From NCBI GenBank assembly GCA_030432565.1, contig JAUIGV010000001.1:186001-250000 (forward strand): a DNA stretch of 64,000 nt. The letters are read 5' to 3'. Position numbers and translations under genes: made by a program. Origin of the DNA: Verrucomicrobiia bacterium. GTDB taxonomy: Bacteria; Verrucomicrobiota; Verrucomicrobiia; Verrucomicrobiales; Akkermansiaceae. Shown here piece after piece: positions 48,499 to 57,675 of this stretch; the first letter of the stretch is position 1, and the number at the start of each line of letters is the position of its first letter. The notes below the pieces were generated by a model. It saw only the letters and a program-made list of their open reading frames with translations. It was not told where the DNA came from and did not search any database.

Positions 48499-48780
48499 AT
48501 GCGCGCGACCCCAACCATTCTCGGATTGATCATGGCCTTTCTCGTGGCTTCCTGCACCACCAAGGAGGACATTTGGAATGCCTCCGATCTGGAGGTGTGG
48601 GTGAGAGATCAGGCGGTGGAAAAGGGATACCGGAAAGAGTCAATCCAACTGGAGGATTGGTATCGCAAAGAAGGCGAGCAACTTTTTTGGCACGGGGAGG
48701 GCGTCGAGGCTTCGAGCGGAAAGAAGAGTTCCTTTAGCATCCGTGTCGATAAAGTCTGGACCCCTTCCGGATCCAACTGA
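48499..48780 (+). CDS. Small lipoprotein
   Basis: This 93-residue protein has a lipoprotein signal with lipobox 'LVASC' (Cys19). A short, charged mature domain follows with Trp-rich 'DIWNASDLEVWV' and 'LFWHGEGVEASSGKK'. I do not recognise a family. It lies 43 bases after another small lipoprotein gene on the same strand and may share its transcript. Confidence 0.65.
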   Translation: MRATPTILGLIMAFLVASCTTKEDIWNASDLEVWVRDQAVEKGYRKESIQLEDWYRKEGEQLFWHGEGVEASSGKKSSFSIRVDKVWTPSGSN

Positions 48781-48999
48781 CCAACTTCCCACCGTTTCGA
48801 GCAGGTCCCAATCCTGCGCCTTGAGTTACCGGGCGCCATGTGATGGCGAGGGTGCTCCAGTCGTTCGACTTACCTTAATCGGTCAAGCAACCAACGTGGT
48901 TCGTCCGACATGTAGCAAAGTGTGGTGTTATCGATGGAATTCCGACCAGACTTCCGCATTTTGATCAGGAGATGGACTCTGTCGTCGATCAAGGACGGA

Positions 49000-51225
49000 T
49001 TATTTGGGGAAGGTGTGGACGACTTTTCGGTCGTGGGCGGTCCAGATGCGGAGGGTTCCCGACTCGCCGGCGGCGATGATGAGGGATCCGTCGGGAGTTG
49101 AGGAGGCGGAGAGGATGCTGTCCTCGATGCCGGGAAGGTTTTGGTTGTTCGCTTTGAGATCCCGGGCGGAGGCGGTGAGGAGTTGGTTGCTGTGGCCCAG
49201 GAAGGAAATTGTGGCCAGTTCGTCGGGGAAGCCGCCCTGCGACTTCGTTTCCTTCCCGGTTTCTGGGTTCCAGAGTTTGTAGAGGCGGTCGGCTCCGGCG
49301 GACGCAAGGGTGGAGTCGTCGGGACTCCAGGCGAGGGAGAGAATGTGGTGGTTATGGCCCTCGAGTGTGTGCTCGAGAGAGGGAGGGTCGAGGTGATGGA
49401 TCTTGATGGTGCGGTCGGTGGAGGCCGAAGCCAGGCGGGTGCCGTCGGGCGAGTAGCTGAGGGCGGTGATGGTGTCGAGATGGGCCTTGGGAAGGGTGGT
49501 TGTGGGTGTGTCGCTGTCTAGGGACAGCAGTTGGATGAGGGCGTGTCGGGAAGGGATGCCGGAGGCTGCGGCAAGTTGCTGACCGTTCGGATGAAAGGCT
49601 AGGGCAAGAACGCGGTCGGGGAAGGGGGTGGCTTTTTGGTGGTCGCCCCATTGGCGTTTGATGCTCCAGGTGGGAGTGGTGGGGAAGGTGAAAACGGAGC
49701 TATCGGGAAGGAGGGCGAGGAGGGTGGTGTCGTTCGAAAAGGTGAGACCGGTGGGGGTGTTTGGCGTGTTCAGGGTGTCGAGGTCTTTTCCGGTGTGGGC
49801 ATTCCAAAGGCGGAGGGGGCCGGTTTCGCTTGCGATGGCGAGAGTGTTGCCGTCTGGTGAAAAGGCAAGGGCCTTGATGGACGGGAGTTTGGTCGCAGCC
49901 GTTTTGTTTTGCTGGGCTTTGAGGGCTTCTTCAGCAGCGAGGAACCGGGCTTCAGTTTCGGAGACGCGGGCCTGGATGGAGAGGAGATTGCTGGCGGCAA
50001 CTGTGCCGTCTTTGAGGGTGAGCTGACTGGTGTGACGTGCGTCACGGAGTTGGGTGCGGGCGGTATCGCGGTCCTTGCGAAGATTGGAAAGAGCTTCAGA
50101 GATTTTTGTGATCTCGGCCGCGGCTTTTTTTGAGGCTTGGGCGGAGTCGAGAGCTTGCTGTTGAATTTGGAGAGCGTGCTCCTTTTGATCGAGGCCAGTC
50201 CGGGCTTTCGCAAGGGCCTGGGCGTCACTCTTCGTTTTATTGGATAGGTCGGTCCATTGTTTTTCGGCGTTCGCTAGTTTGCTTTTGGCTTGGTCGTGGA
50301 CTTTCCGGGCGAGGTTGCGTTTGAATTGGAGCTGTTTGGTTTCGCGGACAATCGCGGGGTCGTTTGTGATTTCGAGGAGGAGTTTGCCATCCCGGGCACT
50401 CCAGATCCGGGTGTGGCCGTTGGGGTGGCCGGTAGCGATTCGTTGGGTTTCCTGATGAAGGACGAGTGTGGTGATGGGTTCCTTGAGCCCCTGAAGGGGA
50501 ACCGGGGGAGAGGCTGGGTCGATTGGCGGAATCTCGGGAAAGGGAGTGTCGGTTTTGCTGCCGGGCGGGAGGTGGCGATGCCAGAGTTTGAGGGAGCGAT
50601 AACCTCCGGAGGCGAGGAGTTGATATTGATTGAAGGCGAGGGTGTGGACGAAGTCACGATGGGCGGAGTGGGTGAGGGCGGGGTCGATGAGTTCGGCATC
50701 GAGCTTGCCGCGATGGAGGTCGTAGACAAAGAGGCGGCTTCCGCGGGAGACGGCGGCAAAGCGGGCCTCGGGAGTGATCGCGGTGGCGTAGCTGGATGGG
50801 ACCCCGTCGAGGTTGGACCATTCGGTGGGGCTGGACAGGGTGGCTGACGAGCCTTGCGCGCCCTGGGTGATCCAAAGTTTAAGCAGAGCGAGCTCTGAGG
50901 GCGTGAGATTGCGGGCGTTGGACTTATTTTTCGCAGGCGGCATGGGGTCTTCCTCGAGGTGGGCGGCGTAGGTAAAGACGAGGCTTTCCTCGGGCTTGCC
51001 GGGAACGAGGGAGGGACCGGAGTCGCCACCGGCGATCATGTCCTGGGGAGATTCGAGGTTGAGGTCGGCTTTGGCCTTTTTGGCATTGTGGCAGGCGAGG
51101 CAGTTCTGTTTGAGAAAGGGGACAATCTCTTTTGCAAAGTCGACCTGGGTGTTTCGTTGCAGTTCGGCCACCGGGAGAGCGGCTTGAAGCAAGGTGGGAA
51201 AGAATGCGAGGAGGAGCAATCTCAT
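49000..51225 (-). CDS. Secreted cytochrome c / WD40 repeat protein
   Basis: This 741-residue protein has a signal peptide (about 1-16) and an N-terminal planctomycete-type cytochrome domain with 'CLACH' at 42-46 and 'GGDSGPSLVPGKPEESLV'. WD40 repeats at about 140-290 and 430-740 flank a long coiled coil (about 300-430, Lys/Ala/Gln-rich). 'LAFSPDGNTLAIASETGPLRL' and 'LSYSPDGTRLASASTDRTIK' are typical WD40 blades. It is the last gene of the four-gene operon starting at 57118 and overlaps the upstream PPC gene by ATGA. It is probably a surface scaffold in electron transfer or substrate binding. Confidence 0.88.
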   Translation of the reverse strand: MRLLLLAFFPTLLQAALPVAELQRNTQVDFAKEIVPFLKQNCLACHNAKKAKADLNLESPQDMIAGGDSGPSLVPGKPEESLVFTYAAHLEEDPMPPAKNKSNARNLTPSELALLKLWITQGAQGSSATLSSPTEWSNLDGVPSSYATAITPEARFAAVSRGSRLFVYDLHRGKLDAELIDPALTHSAHRDFVHTLAFNQYQLLASGGYRSLKLWHRHLPPGSKTDTPFPEIPPIDPASPPVPLQGLKEPITTLVLHQETQRIATGHPNGHTRIWSARDGKLLLEITNDPAIVRETKQLQFKRNLARKVHDQAKSKLANAEKQWTDLSNKTKSDAQALAKARTGLDQKEHALQIQQQALDSAQASKKAAAEITKISEALSNLRKDRDTARTQLRDARHTSQLTLKDGTVAASNLLSIQARVSETEARFLAAEEALKAQQNKTAATKLPSIKALAFSPDGNTLAIASETGPLRLWNAHTGKDLDTLNTPNTPTGLTFSNDTTLLALLPDSSVFTFPTTPTWSIKRQWGDHQKATPFPDRVLALAFHPNGQQLAAASGIPSRHALIQLLSLDSDTPTTTLPKAHLDTITALSYSPDGTRLASASTDRTIKIHHLDPPSLEHTLEGHNHHILSLAWSPDDSTLASAGADRLYKLWNPETGKETKSQGGFPDELATISFLGHSNQLLTASARDLKANNQNLPGIEDSILSASSTPDGSLIIAAGESGTLRIWTAHDRKVVHTFPK

Positions 51226-53249
51226 GGCGCGATGGTGAGCGTGAGGTAGGGGGAATGAAACGAGTGGGTGAGGTCGCGCGGTTTGGAACGCTCGGTTTGT
51301 TGGCGGAGGTGGTCGGCGGCTTTCTTTTTGGCTTCTGTGAGAGCGGGAGGGATGGGTTTGGATTCGGCCTTGAGTGATTTTTCGAGATCTTCGAGTCGTT
51401 TGAGGTCGGCCTTGGCGCGTTCGAGGGCAGGGAGGTTGTTTTGGTGAGTGAGGGTGAAGTTGGCCTGAAGGGAGAAGGAGTGGGTTTGATTTGGGGCGAT
51501 CTTGAGTTCGTTGGAAGGTGTGAGGGCGAGGGTGAATTTTCCTTCAGTGGCGTCGGGTTTGATTTTGAGTTGGGGTGGTTTGGTATGAGGGAAATTGGTC
51601 AGAGTGACCGTGAGGTCGCCTTTGATTTGGGCGTTTTTGGCGAGGGTAAAGGGGATCTCGAGGGTTTCTCCGACTTTGTGGGTGAAGGAAGTGGCGGCGG
51701 GGGTGAGAACGAGGGGGGCTTTTTCCGCGTGGGTGATAGTGAGAGGGAGGAGTTGGGCAAGGCGGGTGTGGTGGCGTTCGACGTCCCAGTTTCCGACATG
51801 CCACGATGAGGTTGCGGGTTGTGCGACGGTTTGCTTTCCCTTGGTGGTGCCTTTGATGGTGAGGAAGGTATGCGCGGGTGGGGTGTCCGCTTGCGAGGTG
51901 AGAATGAGAGTGACGCTGGTTTCGTGAGGGGCGATGGTTTTGGGTTGGAAGTCGATGCCGGGAGGGAGGTTTTCGATGGCGAGAGTGATGGCTTCGTCGA
52001 GGCCGGATTCCCGGATGACAAAGAGCTGGATGCGGGCGGTGCCGCCCTGGCGGATGATGGTCGTTTGGCGGGGGAGGGTTTTATCCTTTTGATGCGAGTG
52101 CCAGGGGACGGCGATGAGCCGGTAGCCGGAAGCCGGAGGTTGAACGCGGAGCTTGGCCGGGGAGGGATGACTGAATTGATTGAGGAGGGTGAGGCGGTAT
52201 GGACCGTCGGCGGGCGGGTAGAAGCGGATGGCGGAGTCTGCGGTGCGCGCGGGGAAGTGGCGACCGCCGTTGGGAAGAGGAAAGTCATCGTTGGCGGCGA
52301 TCTCTTTGTATTGCGGAGTGCCGTTTTGATCGTTGGTGACTTGCTCGATGATCAGGAGGGAGTCGGAAGGATTACCGAGGCGGGCCGACAGGAGTTCGAT
52401 CCAGAGCGGTTGATCTTTTTTGGCTTCGAAGGAATGGTAGGTGGGAGATTTGGAAAGAGTGAGTGGGATGTCTTCCGGGCGTTCCTGAACGGGAAGGAGC
52501 GGGGCGGAGTTCGGTGGAATGGCTTTGGTGGAAGCGATGAGGCGGTAGGGATGTTCGCCGCCGCCGGTGAAGGTGAAGTCGTGGACTTTAAGGAGGTAAG
52601 TGCCGGGTGCGGGGGCTTTGAAAGTGAGTGCGGCGTCGCGGTCGAGGGAAGAGAGGTCGTGGGCCCGTGCGAGTTCGGCACCATCGGGGGAAAGAAGGAC
52701 GAGTGTCGGGTCGAGGCGCGAGTCGATGGCTTGGGCCTGGCAGTGAAGGTGGATGGTTTGATCCTGAGCGAGGGTGAGCTTGTAGTGGTCGATGGCAGCG
52801 TTGTCGGCATGGCCATTGATGATGGTGTCGAGGGGGAGGTCTTCAGCGGTTTCGGGAGAGTGGTTGGCCCCGTGTTGTTTTTCGGGAAGGTGACTGACCA
52901 CGAAGGCCCGGGGAGCGGTGAGGCCGAGGCGGGCTTGGGCTGAGACCTCATAAATGCCGGGGGGGATCTCGGAGGTGGCAGTGATGCGGAAGCGGAGAGG
53001 GTTGGCTTTAGCAGGGACGTAATCGGTCGCAGGAAGAGTGACGGGCTCGGCGGTGAGGCCCGGGTGGGAGAAACGAAGATTGGTGGTTTCCTCAAGTTCG
53101 GTTCCGCCGATGGTAGCTTCAATGGAGGTGCCCGCCTGGATTCCCTGGGGAAAGATGGTCTTCAGGTCCGGTTTGGGGAGTTGGGCATGCAGGATGGACG
53201 AACACGCGATCGTGAACGTAAAGAGGGTGCAGAAGCGGAAAGGTGACAC
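51222..53249 (-). CDS. Secreted pre-peptidase-C-like domain protein
   Basis: This protein of about 675 residues has a signal-like start ('FRFCTLFTFTIACSSILHA'), an IPT-like segment ('IFPQGIQAGTSIEATIGG') and pre-peptidase C-type domains at about 130-240 ('DHYKLTLAQDQTIHLHCQA', 'PGTYLLKVHDFTF'). Further beta-sandwich repeats and a C-terminal charged helix follow. The GTG at 53247-53249 is taken as start because the frame upstream overlaps the previous gene and is not protein-like. It has no protease motif. It is encoded between the DUF1549/DUF1553 gene and the WD40 cytochrome gene, a common PVC order. Confidence 0.78.
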   Translation of the reverse strand: MSPFRFCTLFTFTIACSSILHAQLPKPDLKTIFPQGIQAGTSIEATIGGTELEETTNLRFSHPGLTAEPVTLPATDYVPAKANPLRFRITATSEIPPGIYEVSAQARLGLTAPRAFVVSHLPEKQHGANHSPETAEDLPLDTIINGHADNAAIDHYKLTLAQDQTIHLHCQAQAIDSRLDPTLVLLSPDGAELARAHDLSSLDRDAALTFKAPAPGTYLLKVHDFTFTGGGEHPYRLIASTKAIPPNSAPLLPVQERPEDIPLTLSKSPTYHSFEAKKDQPLWIELLSARLGNPSDSLLIIEQVTNDQNGTPQYKEIAANDDFPLPNGGRHFPARTADSAIRFYPPADGPYRLTLLNQFSHPSPAKLRVQPPASGYRLIAVPWHSHQKDKTLPRQTTIIRQGGTARIQLFVIRESGLDEAITLAIENLPPGIDFQPKTIAPHETSVTLILTSQADTPPAHTFLTIKGTTKGKQTVAQPATSSWHVGNWDVERHHTRLAQLLPLTITHAEKAPLVLTPAATSFTHKVGETLEIPFTLAKNAQIKGDLTVTLTNFPHTKPPQLKIKPDATEGKFTLALTPSNELKIAPNQTHSFSLQANFTLTHQNNLPALERAKADLKRLEDLEKSLKAESKPIPPALTEAKKKAADHLRQQTERSKPRDLTHSFHSPYLTLTIAP

Positions 53250-53260
53250 CGGTGGTGGCT

Positions 53261-55744
53261 TCAGTGGTTGAAGAGAAACTCCTTGGTATTGAGGAGGGCC
53301 CAGATGAAATCTTCGTAGGCTTGGCGGGTCGGGAGAAGTGGGTCGACGGGTTTGGCCTGCTCGCCTTCTTTCAGGGGAGCGGGTGTCGGGGGGGGCTGGT
53401 TTTGTTTCCCCTGTAGATAATCGAGAGCGGTGGCGAGTTCTTCGGCCCGGGGCGGGCGGGAAAGGGCGTGGAGGTAAAGTTGGGTGAGGAGGTCTTCGGG
53501 CCTGGCCTCTTTTTGTTTGGCGAGATGAGCCGGCCGCGATTGGTCGGAGGAAAGCTTGAGGCGAATGTTGTTCGAGTTCACGAGGTGGAGAGCCTGCGCG
53601 AGATTGACGTCGGCACTGCGTTCGCATTCGCAGGCGCTGTTCATGTCCGGTCGTCCGAAGACGGAGAGGAAATAGGATGACTTGGAAAAGGTGTCATCGG
53701 GGAGTTGGATCGCGCGGGTGCCGGCCGGTTGACCGACGAATGATTCCTTTGATCCGGTAATGGTGTTGATGCCATCGAGGAGAATTTCGGCGGGGAGTCG
53801 TCGAGGGTAGAAGCGGGAGTAGTTTTGGGTATCGAGGGCGTTGTGTTGATTGGGTATGGCGGATAATTGGTAGGTGCGGGAATTGGTGATGGTGCGGATG
53901 AGGTGTTTGAGGTCGTATCCGCTGGTAATGAAATCTGAGGCGAGTTTTTCCAATAACTCGGGATGAGTGGCGGGGTTGGTGACGCGCAGGTCATCCTCGG
54001 GTTCAACGAGTCCGCGCCCGAAAAAGTGTTTCCAGTATCGGTTGACGAGCATCCTGGCGAAGAAGGGATTTTTGGGGTCGACCATCCAGTCGGCGAGGTG
54101 CTCGCGGGGATCTTCGTGGGAAGGGATACTGAGTTCTTCTCCACCTAGGTTTTTGGGTTTGAGCGTTCTTCCGGTGCGGGGGTTTCTCGAAGTGGCCTGG
54201 CCGCGATTGTGAAGAACGATTTCTTCTCCGGGTTGGAGACCGGTCTTGCGGGTGATTCTTGAGAAGAAGGCCTGCAGGCCGTAGTAGTCGTCCTCACTCC
54301 ACTTTTCGTAGGGATGGTGGTGGCACTGGGCGCATTGCATGCGGACGCCGAGGAAGACCTGGGCGACGTTTTCGAGTTGGTCCTTGCTGTCCCGAACGGT
54401 GCGATACCAGACGACGGGTGGATTGGTGCCGGTTTCCCCCGAGGCGGTGAGGAAGTCGCGGGCGATCTCGTTGTAAGGGCGGTTGCGGTGGATGGCATCG
54501 CGAAGCCATTGGTGGAAGGCGACGGATCCGCGGGCGTGTTCGGGTTTGGCGCGTTTGTTGCGAAGAATGGCGGCCCACTTTCCGGCGAAGTAGTCGGCGT
54601 GATCGGACGAGGCGAGGAGCTGCTCGATTTTCCGCGCCCGTTTGTCGGGGGCGTTGTTGGAGAGGAAGGAATTGGTCTCGTCGATACCGGGAAGTCGTCC
54701 GGCGATGTCGATGGTGACGCGTCGGAGGAAGGTGGCATCATCGCTGTTTTCGGACGGAGGCAGGCCGAGGGTCTTGAGTTGGGCAAAGATTTGCTGGTCG
54801 ATGAAGTTGGCCGCCGGCGGAAGATTTTCGACGGGTGCACCGAGGGGGAGGATGGCGCGGAAGACGTCGACGTGTTCCTGGAAGCGTATCATGATGGAAG
54901 CGGAGCCGGGAGTGTCGCCCATGGTCACGTGGCCGGCCATGCTGACGTGGGCGCGTTCTTCATCGTTGGATTCGTACTGCGCGAGGTGGGTGATGTCGCG
55001 TGTTGTGTTGTCCGAGAAATGGGCGGTGACGCGAAGTTGTTGTTTTGCGTGCGCCTGGGTCAGACGTTCCTTGGGGTAAACTGAGATCGAGGTGGCTTTT
55101 GGGAACTCCTTGGGGTCGTTTGGGAGCCCCTGTTTGATCCACCGGACAATGGTTTGGTAGTCGGCAGAGCTTTTTTTTAAACGGGATCCTCCCTGGTGGG
55201 GGATTTCTCCAGTGGCTTTGAGGAGGAGGAGCGAGTGTTCCGGCGCTGCGCGGAAGATGCGGCGACCGCGGGAATCACGAACGAGGTAATCGTGATCGTT
55301 CCAGGGTTCATAGCCGAAGAGGGAAAGCTTGAAACCGTTTTGGCCGTCGGCTTTTCCGTGGCAGCCTCCGCCATTGCAACCGTATTTGGAGAGGATGGGG
55401 ACGAAGTCGTTGGTGAACGAAATGGGAGCGGCTTCGGCCGAGGTGACCTTGACTGCTTTTGAGGTGCTGAGCTCGCCATGGGTGGCGGTGAGGGTGGTTT
55501 CGCCCGGCGCGAGGACAGTGATGAGTCCGGTGTCGGAGATCGCAATGACGTTGGGAGGGTCGCTGGTGTAGGTTGCGGTGTGGGTGAGGTCGGTTGGAGT
55601 TCGATCTTCCGCAGTGAGGACCAGTTGGTGGCTGTCGTGCAGGTGGGTGAGGGAAAGGGGAGAGTCGGTTTGGAAGGAGAGTTTTGAGGCAAAGGTCGAC
55701 GAGGCGAGGAGGGCAAATGCCGCGATGATGGTGAAGGTGGGCAT
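53261..55744 (-). CDS. Bacterial Ig-like + DUF1549/DUF1553 cytochrome-type protein
   Basis: This 827-residue secreted protein has a signal peptide (about 1-19) and a BIG2-type Ig domain at about 25-105 ('VIAISDTGLITVLAPGETTL'). A haem-binding-type segment 'KYGCNGGGCHGKADGQNGF' follows; it has the CxxxxCH spacing usual in this family, not CxxCH. A second Ig-like region, DUF1549 ('FLRRVTIDIAGRLPG', 'MQCAQCHHHPYEKWSEDDYY') and DUF1553 ('FARMLVNRYWKHFFGRGLVE') complete it. The whole architecture is intact. It lies 24 bases downstream of the DUF1501 gene, its constant partner in PVC genomes. A role in periplasmic oxidation of complex substrates is assumed. Confidence 0.9.
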   Translation of the reverse strand: MPTFTIIAAFALLASSTFASKLSFQTDSPLSLTHLHDSHQLVLTAEDRTPTDLTHTATYTSDPPNVIAISDTGLITVLAPGETTLTATHGELSTSKAVKVTSAEAAPISFTNDFVPILSKYGCNGGGCHGKADGQNGFKLSLFGYEPWNDHDYLVRDSRGRRIFRAAPEHSLLLLKATGEIPHQGGSRLKKSSADYQTIVRWIKQGLPNDPKEFPKATSISVYPKERLTQAHAKQQLRVTAHFSDNTTRDITHLAQYESNDEERAHVSMAGHVTMGDTPGSASIMIRFQEHVDVFRAILPLGAPVENLPPAANFIDQQIFAQLKTLGLPPSENSDDATFLRRVTIDIAGRLPGIDETNSFLSNNAPDKRARKIEQLLASSDHADYFAGKWAAILRNKRAKPEHARGSVAFHQWLRDAIHRNRPYNEIARDFLTASGETGTNPPVVWYRTVRDSKDQLENVAQVFLGVRMQCAQCHHHPYEKWSEDDYYGLQAFFSRITRKTGLQPGEEIVLHNRGQATSRNPRTGRTLKPKNLGGEELSIPSHEDPREHLADWMVDPKNPFFARMLVNRYWKHFFGRGLVEPEDDLRVTNPATHPELLEKLASDFITSGYDLKHLIRTITNSRTYQLSAIPNQHNALDTQNYSRFYPRRLPAEILLDGINTITGSKESFVGQPAGTRAIQLPDDTFSKSSYFLSVFGRPDMNSACECERSADVNLAQALHLVNSNNIRLKLSSDQSRPAHLAKQKEARPEDLLTQLYLHALSRPPRAEELATALDYLQGKQNQPPPTPAPLKEGEQAKPVDPLLPTRQAYEDFIWALLNTKEFLFNH

Positions 55745-55768
55745 GGGCTCGATCGGGGTGGTGTGCGC

Positions 55769-57118
55769 TTATCCGACGAGTTCGCTCATGGGCGCGTATT
55801 GGGAGTCGACAAGGAAGCGGGGTCGGCCGGACAGGTCATCGATGGTGGTGCGTCGGGCGTCGATGCCAAGGTTGTGGTAGAGCGTGGAAAAGACCTCCTG
55901 GAATTCGACGGGCCGGTCGTCGGCTTCGCCGCCGTCGCGGGTGGTGGATCCGATGACCTGGCCATGATTCATGCCGCCGCCGGCGAGCAAGGCGGTGGAG
56001 ACTTTGGGCCAATGATCGCGACCGCCCTGGGCATTGATTTTGGGAGTGCGGCCGAATTCGCCCCAGACGACGACCGAGACGTCATCTGAGAGACCGCGGT
56101 CGTGGAGGTCCTGAACGAGGGCGGTGATGCCTTGGTCGAGAAGAGGGAAGTCGGTGCGGGCGCGGCCAAAGTTGTTGCCATGCCAGTCCCAGCGGGAAAA
56201 GCCGAGAGTGACACAGCGGGCGCCGGCTTCGACGAGGCGGCGCGCCATGAGGAATTGATCGAGCCGTTTCCAGGGGCCGTCGGCGGTGAGTTTCTCGGTG
56301 CCTTTGCCGTAACGTTCGACGATTTTGGGATCTTCCTTGGAGAGGTCGAAAGCTTCGGCGAGGCGGGAGGAAGTCAGGACGCCGAAGGCTTGTTCGGTGA
56401 AGGTGTCCATTCCGGCCATGGATCCGGAGGCATCGACGTCGCGGCGGAAGGTATCGAAGGACCTGAGGAGGGCCTTGCGGTCGGCGAGTCGTTCGATGGA
56501 GATGTCCTTGAGGATCATGTCATCTTTGCCACCGCCGCGGAAAGGGGCGAAGGCGGCGTGCGAGGGTCCGAGGAAGCCGGGTTTACCGGGGTCACCCCAT
56601 TGGTCGTGTCCGCATTTGGGGGACAGTCCGAGGAAGGACGGGACGCCGGGGGTGACCTGTCCCTGGAGTTTGGACAGGACGGAGCCGATGGAGGGCCAAC
56701 CTCCGGGAGGCTGGGGGCCCTGGGGTTTGCGGCCGGTGAGGCATTGAACGGCATCGTGTCCGCCTCCGGCACCGACCATGGAGCGAATGACCGAAAACTT
56801 GTCCATCATGCGGGCCATTTTCGGGAAGAGTTCGCCGATCTGGATTCCCGGGACGTTGGTGGAGATGGGGTTAAATTCACCGCGAATGCCGGAGGGAGCT
56901 TCCGTTTTGATGTCCCACATGTCCTGGTGCGGAGGGCCACCGGCGAGGAAGATCATGATGACTGCCTTGTGATCGAGCTTTTTGGGGGAGGAGGCTTCGG
57001 CTTGCAGAAGCTGGGGGAGGGAGGCGCCGCCGAGGCCGAGGCCGCCAATGCGAAGGAAACCCCGGCGGGTCATACCGTCGCAGAAGGTTTCACCTTTGGA
57101 TCCTGAAATTGTGAGCAT
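55769..57118 (-). CDS. DUF1501 family secreted protein
   Basis: This 449-residue protein has a Tat-type signal ('[19 protein letters not shown]' from residue 16). The DUF1501 fold (alkaline phosphatase/sulfatase superfamily) follows, with '[20 protein letters not shown]', '[17 protein letters not shown]' and '[20 protein letters not shown]'. It lacks the sulfatase C-x-P-x-R signature, as is usual for DUF1501. It heads the four-gene operon running to 49000. The enzymatic activity of the family is not established. Confidence 0.9.
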   Translation of the reverse strand: MLTISGSKGETFCDGMTRRGFLRIGGLGLGGASLPQLLQAEASSPKKLDHKAVIMIFLAGGPPHQDMWDIKTEAPSGIRGEFNPISTNVPGIQIGELFPKMARMMDKFSVIRSMVGAGGGHDAVQCLTGRKPQGPQPPGGWPSIGSVLSKLQGQVTPGVPSFLGLSPKCGHDQWGDPGKPGFLGPSHAAFAPFRGGGKDDMILKDISIERLADRKALLRSFDTFRRDVDASGSMAGMDTFTEQAFGVLTSSRLAEAFDLSKEDPKIVERYGKGTEKLTADGPWKRLDQFLMARRLVEAGARCVTLGFSRWDWHGNNFGRARTDFPLLDQGITALVQDLHDRGLSDDVSVVVWGEFGRTPKINAQGGRDHWPKVSTALLAGGGMNHGQVIGSTTRDGGEADDRPVEFQEVFSTLYHNLGIDARRTTIDDLSGRPRFLVDSQYAPMSELVG

Positions 57119-57675
57119 GGTGCGTGTTTGGCTTAATAAGAACCATACGGGGGGAAAGAAGAGTTTCTTTCCGGGGAGAATTAGGGGTGGCTTCGGGCCA
57201 GAAATCTAAAGCAGATGCGCACCGCCTGTGGGGCGGGTGATGAAGAGAAAGGGTTCGATCCCGGATTCAGTCTGATGGCGTTCGTGCATTGGTTATTGGA
57301 GAGTGGCCGATTGTATGGCGGTTGTTCTTCAGCGTTTTGTGGCGGGGATCTCTCGTCTCGAGGATGTGTGAGGGATCTCAAAGGATGTCGCCAAGATTCA
57401 GGTTGCTTGTATCTGCATTCTCTTCCTCCGATTTTTTGGGTTTCGAGGTCCTGTTGCATCAGATGTTATTTTTCTCAGGTGAAGAGTCTGTAATAGCGGA
57501 CGGTTTGCTGCCCCAAGTATTCCGGGCAGGGTGAATCTGTGTCAGCTGTGCAATCAGCCTTTCGTCGGAACCATTTCTAAATGATAGATCAGCAATTCGG
57601 GCATTAAACCCAGTTCACCTCCTGGGTTTTTTGGCGTGCTGTGAAAGAAGGATTATCGTTTGTTTGCTGCGACTT
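57119..57675. other. Intergenic stretch holding a galK tail remnant
   Basis: These 557 bases lie between the DUF1501 start (minus) and the propeller protein start (plus). The only recognisable content is the galactokinase remnant at 57206-57289. The rest (57290-57675) is relatively T-rich on the plus strand and shows no gene, RNA or repeat that I can support. It presumably contains the promoters of both flanking genes. Confidence 0.5.
57206..57289 (-). pseudogene. Remnant of a galactokinase 3' end
   Basis: Read on the minus strand this encodes 27 residues from 'MHER' through 'IEPFLFITRP' to 'GAHL' and a TAG stop. It matches the last 27 residues of the galactokinase at 59912-61084 at 18 positions without gaps ('MHER', 'IEP.LFITRP', 'GAHL'). 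The similarity ends sharply upstream of the Met. It is therefore a fragment, in the same orientation as the intact gene and about 2.6 kb away. Confidence 0.8.
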
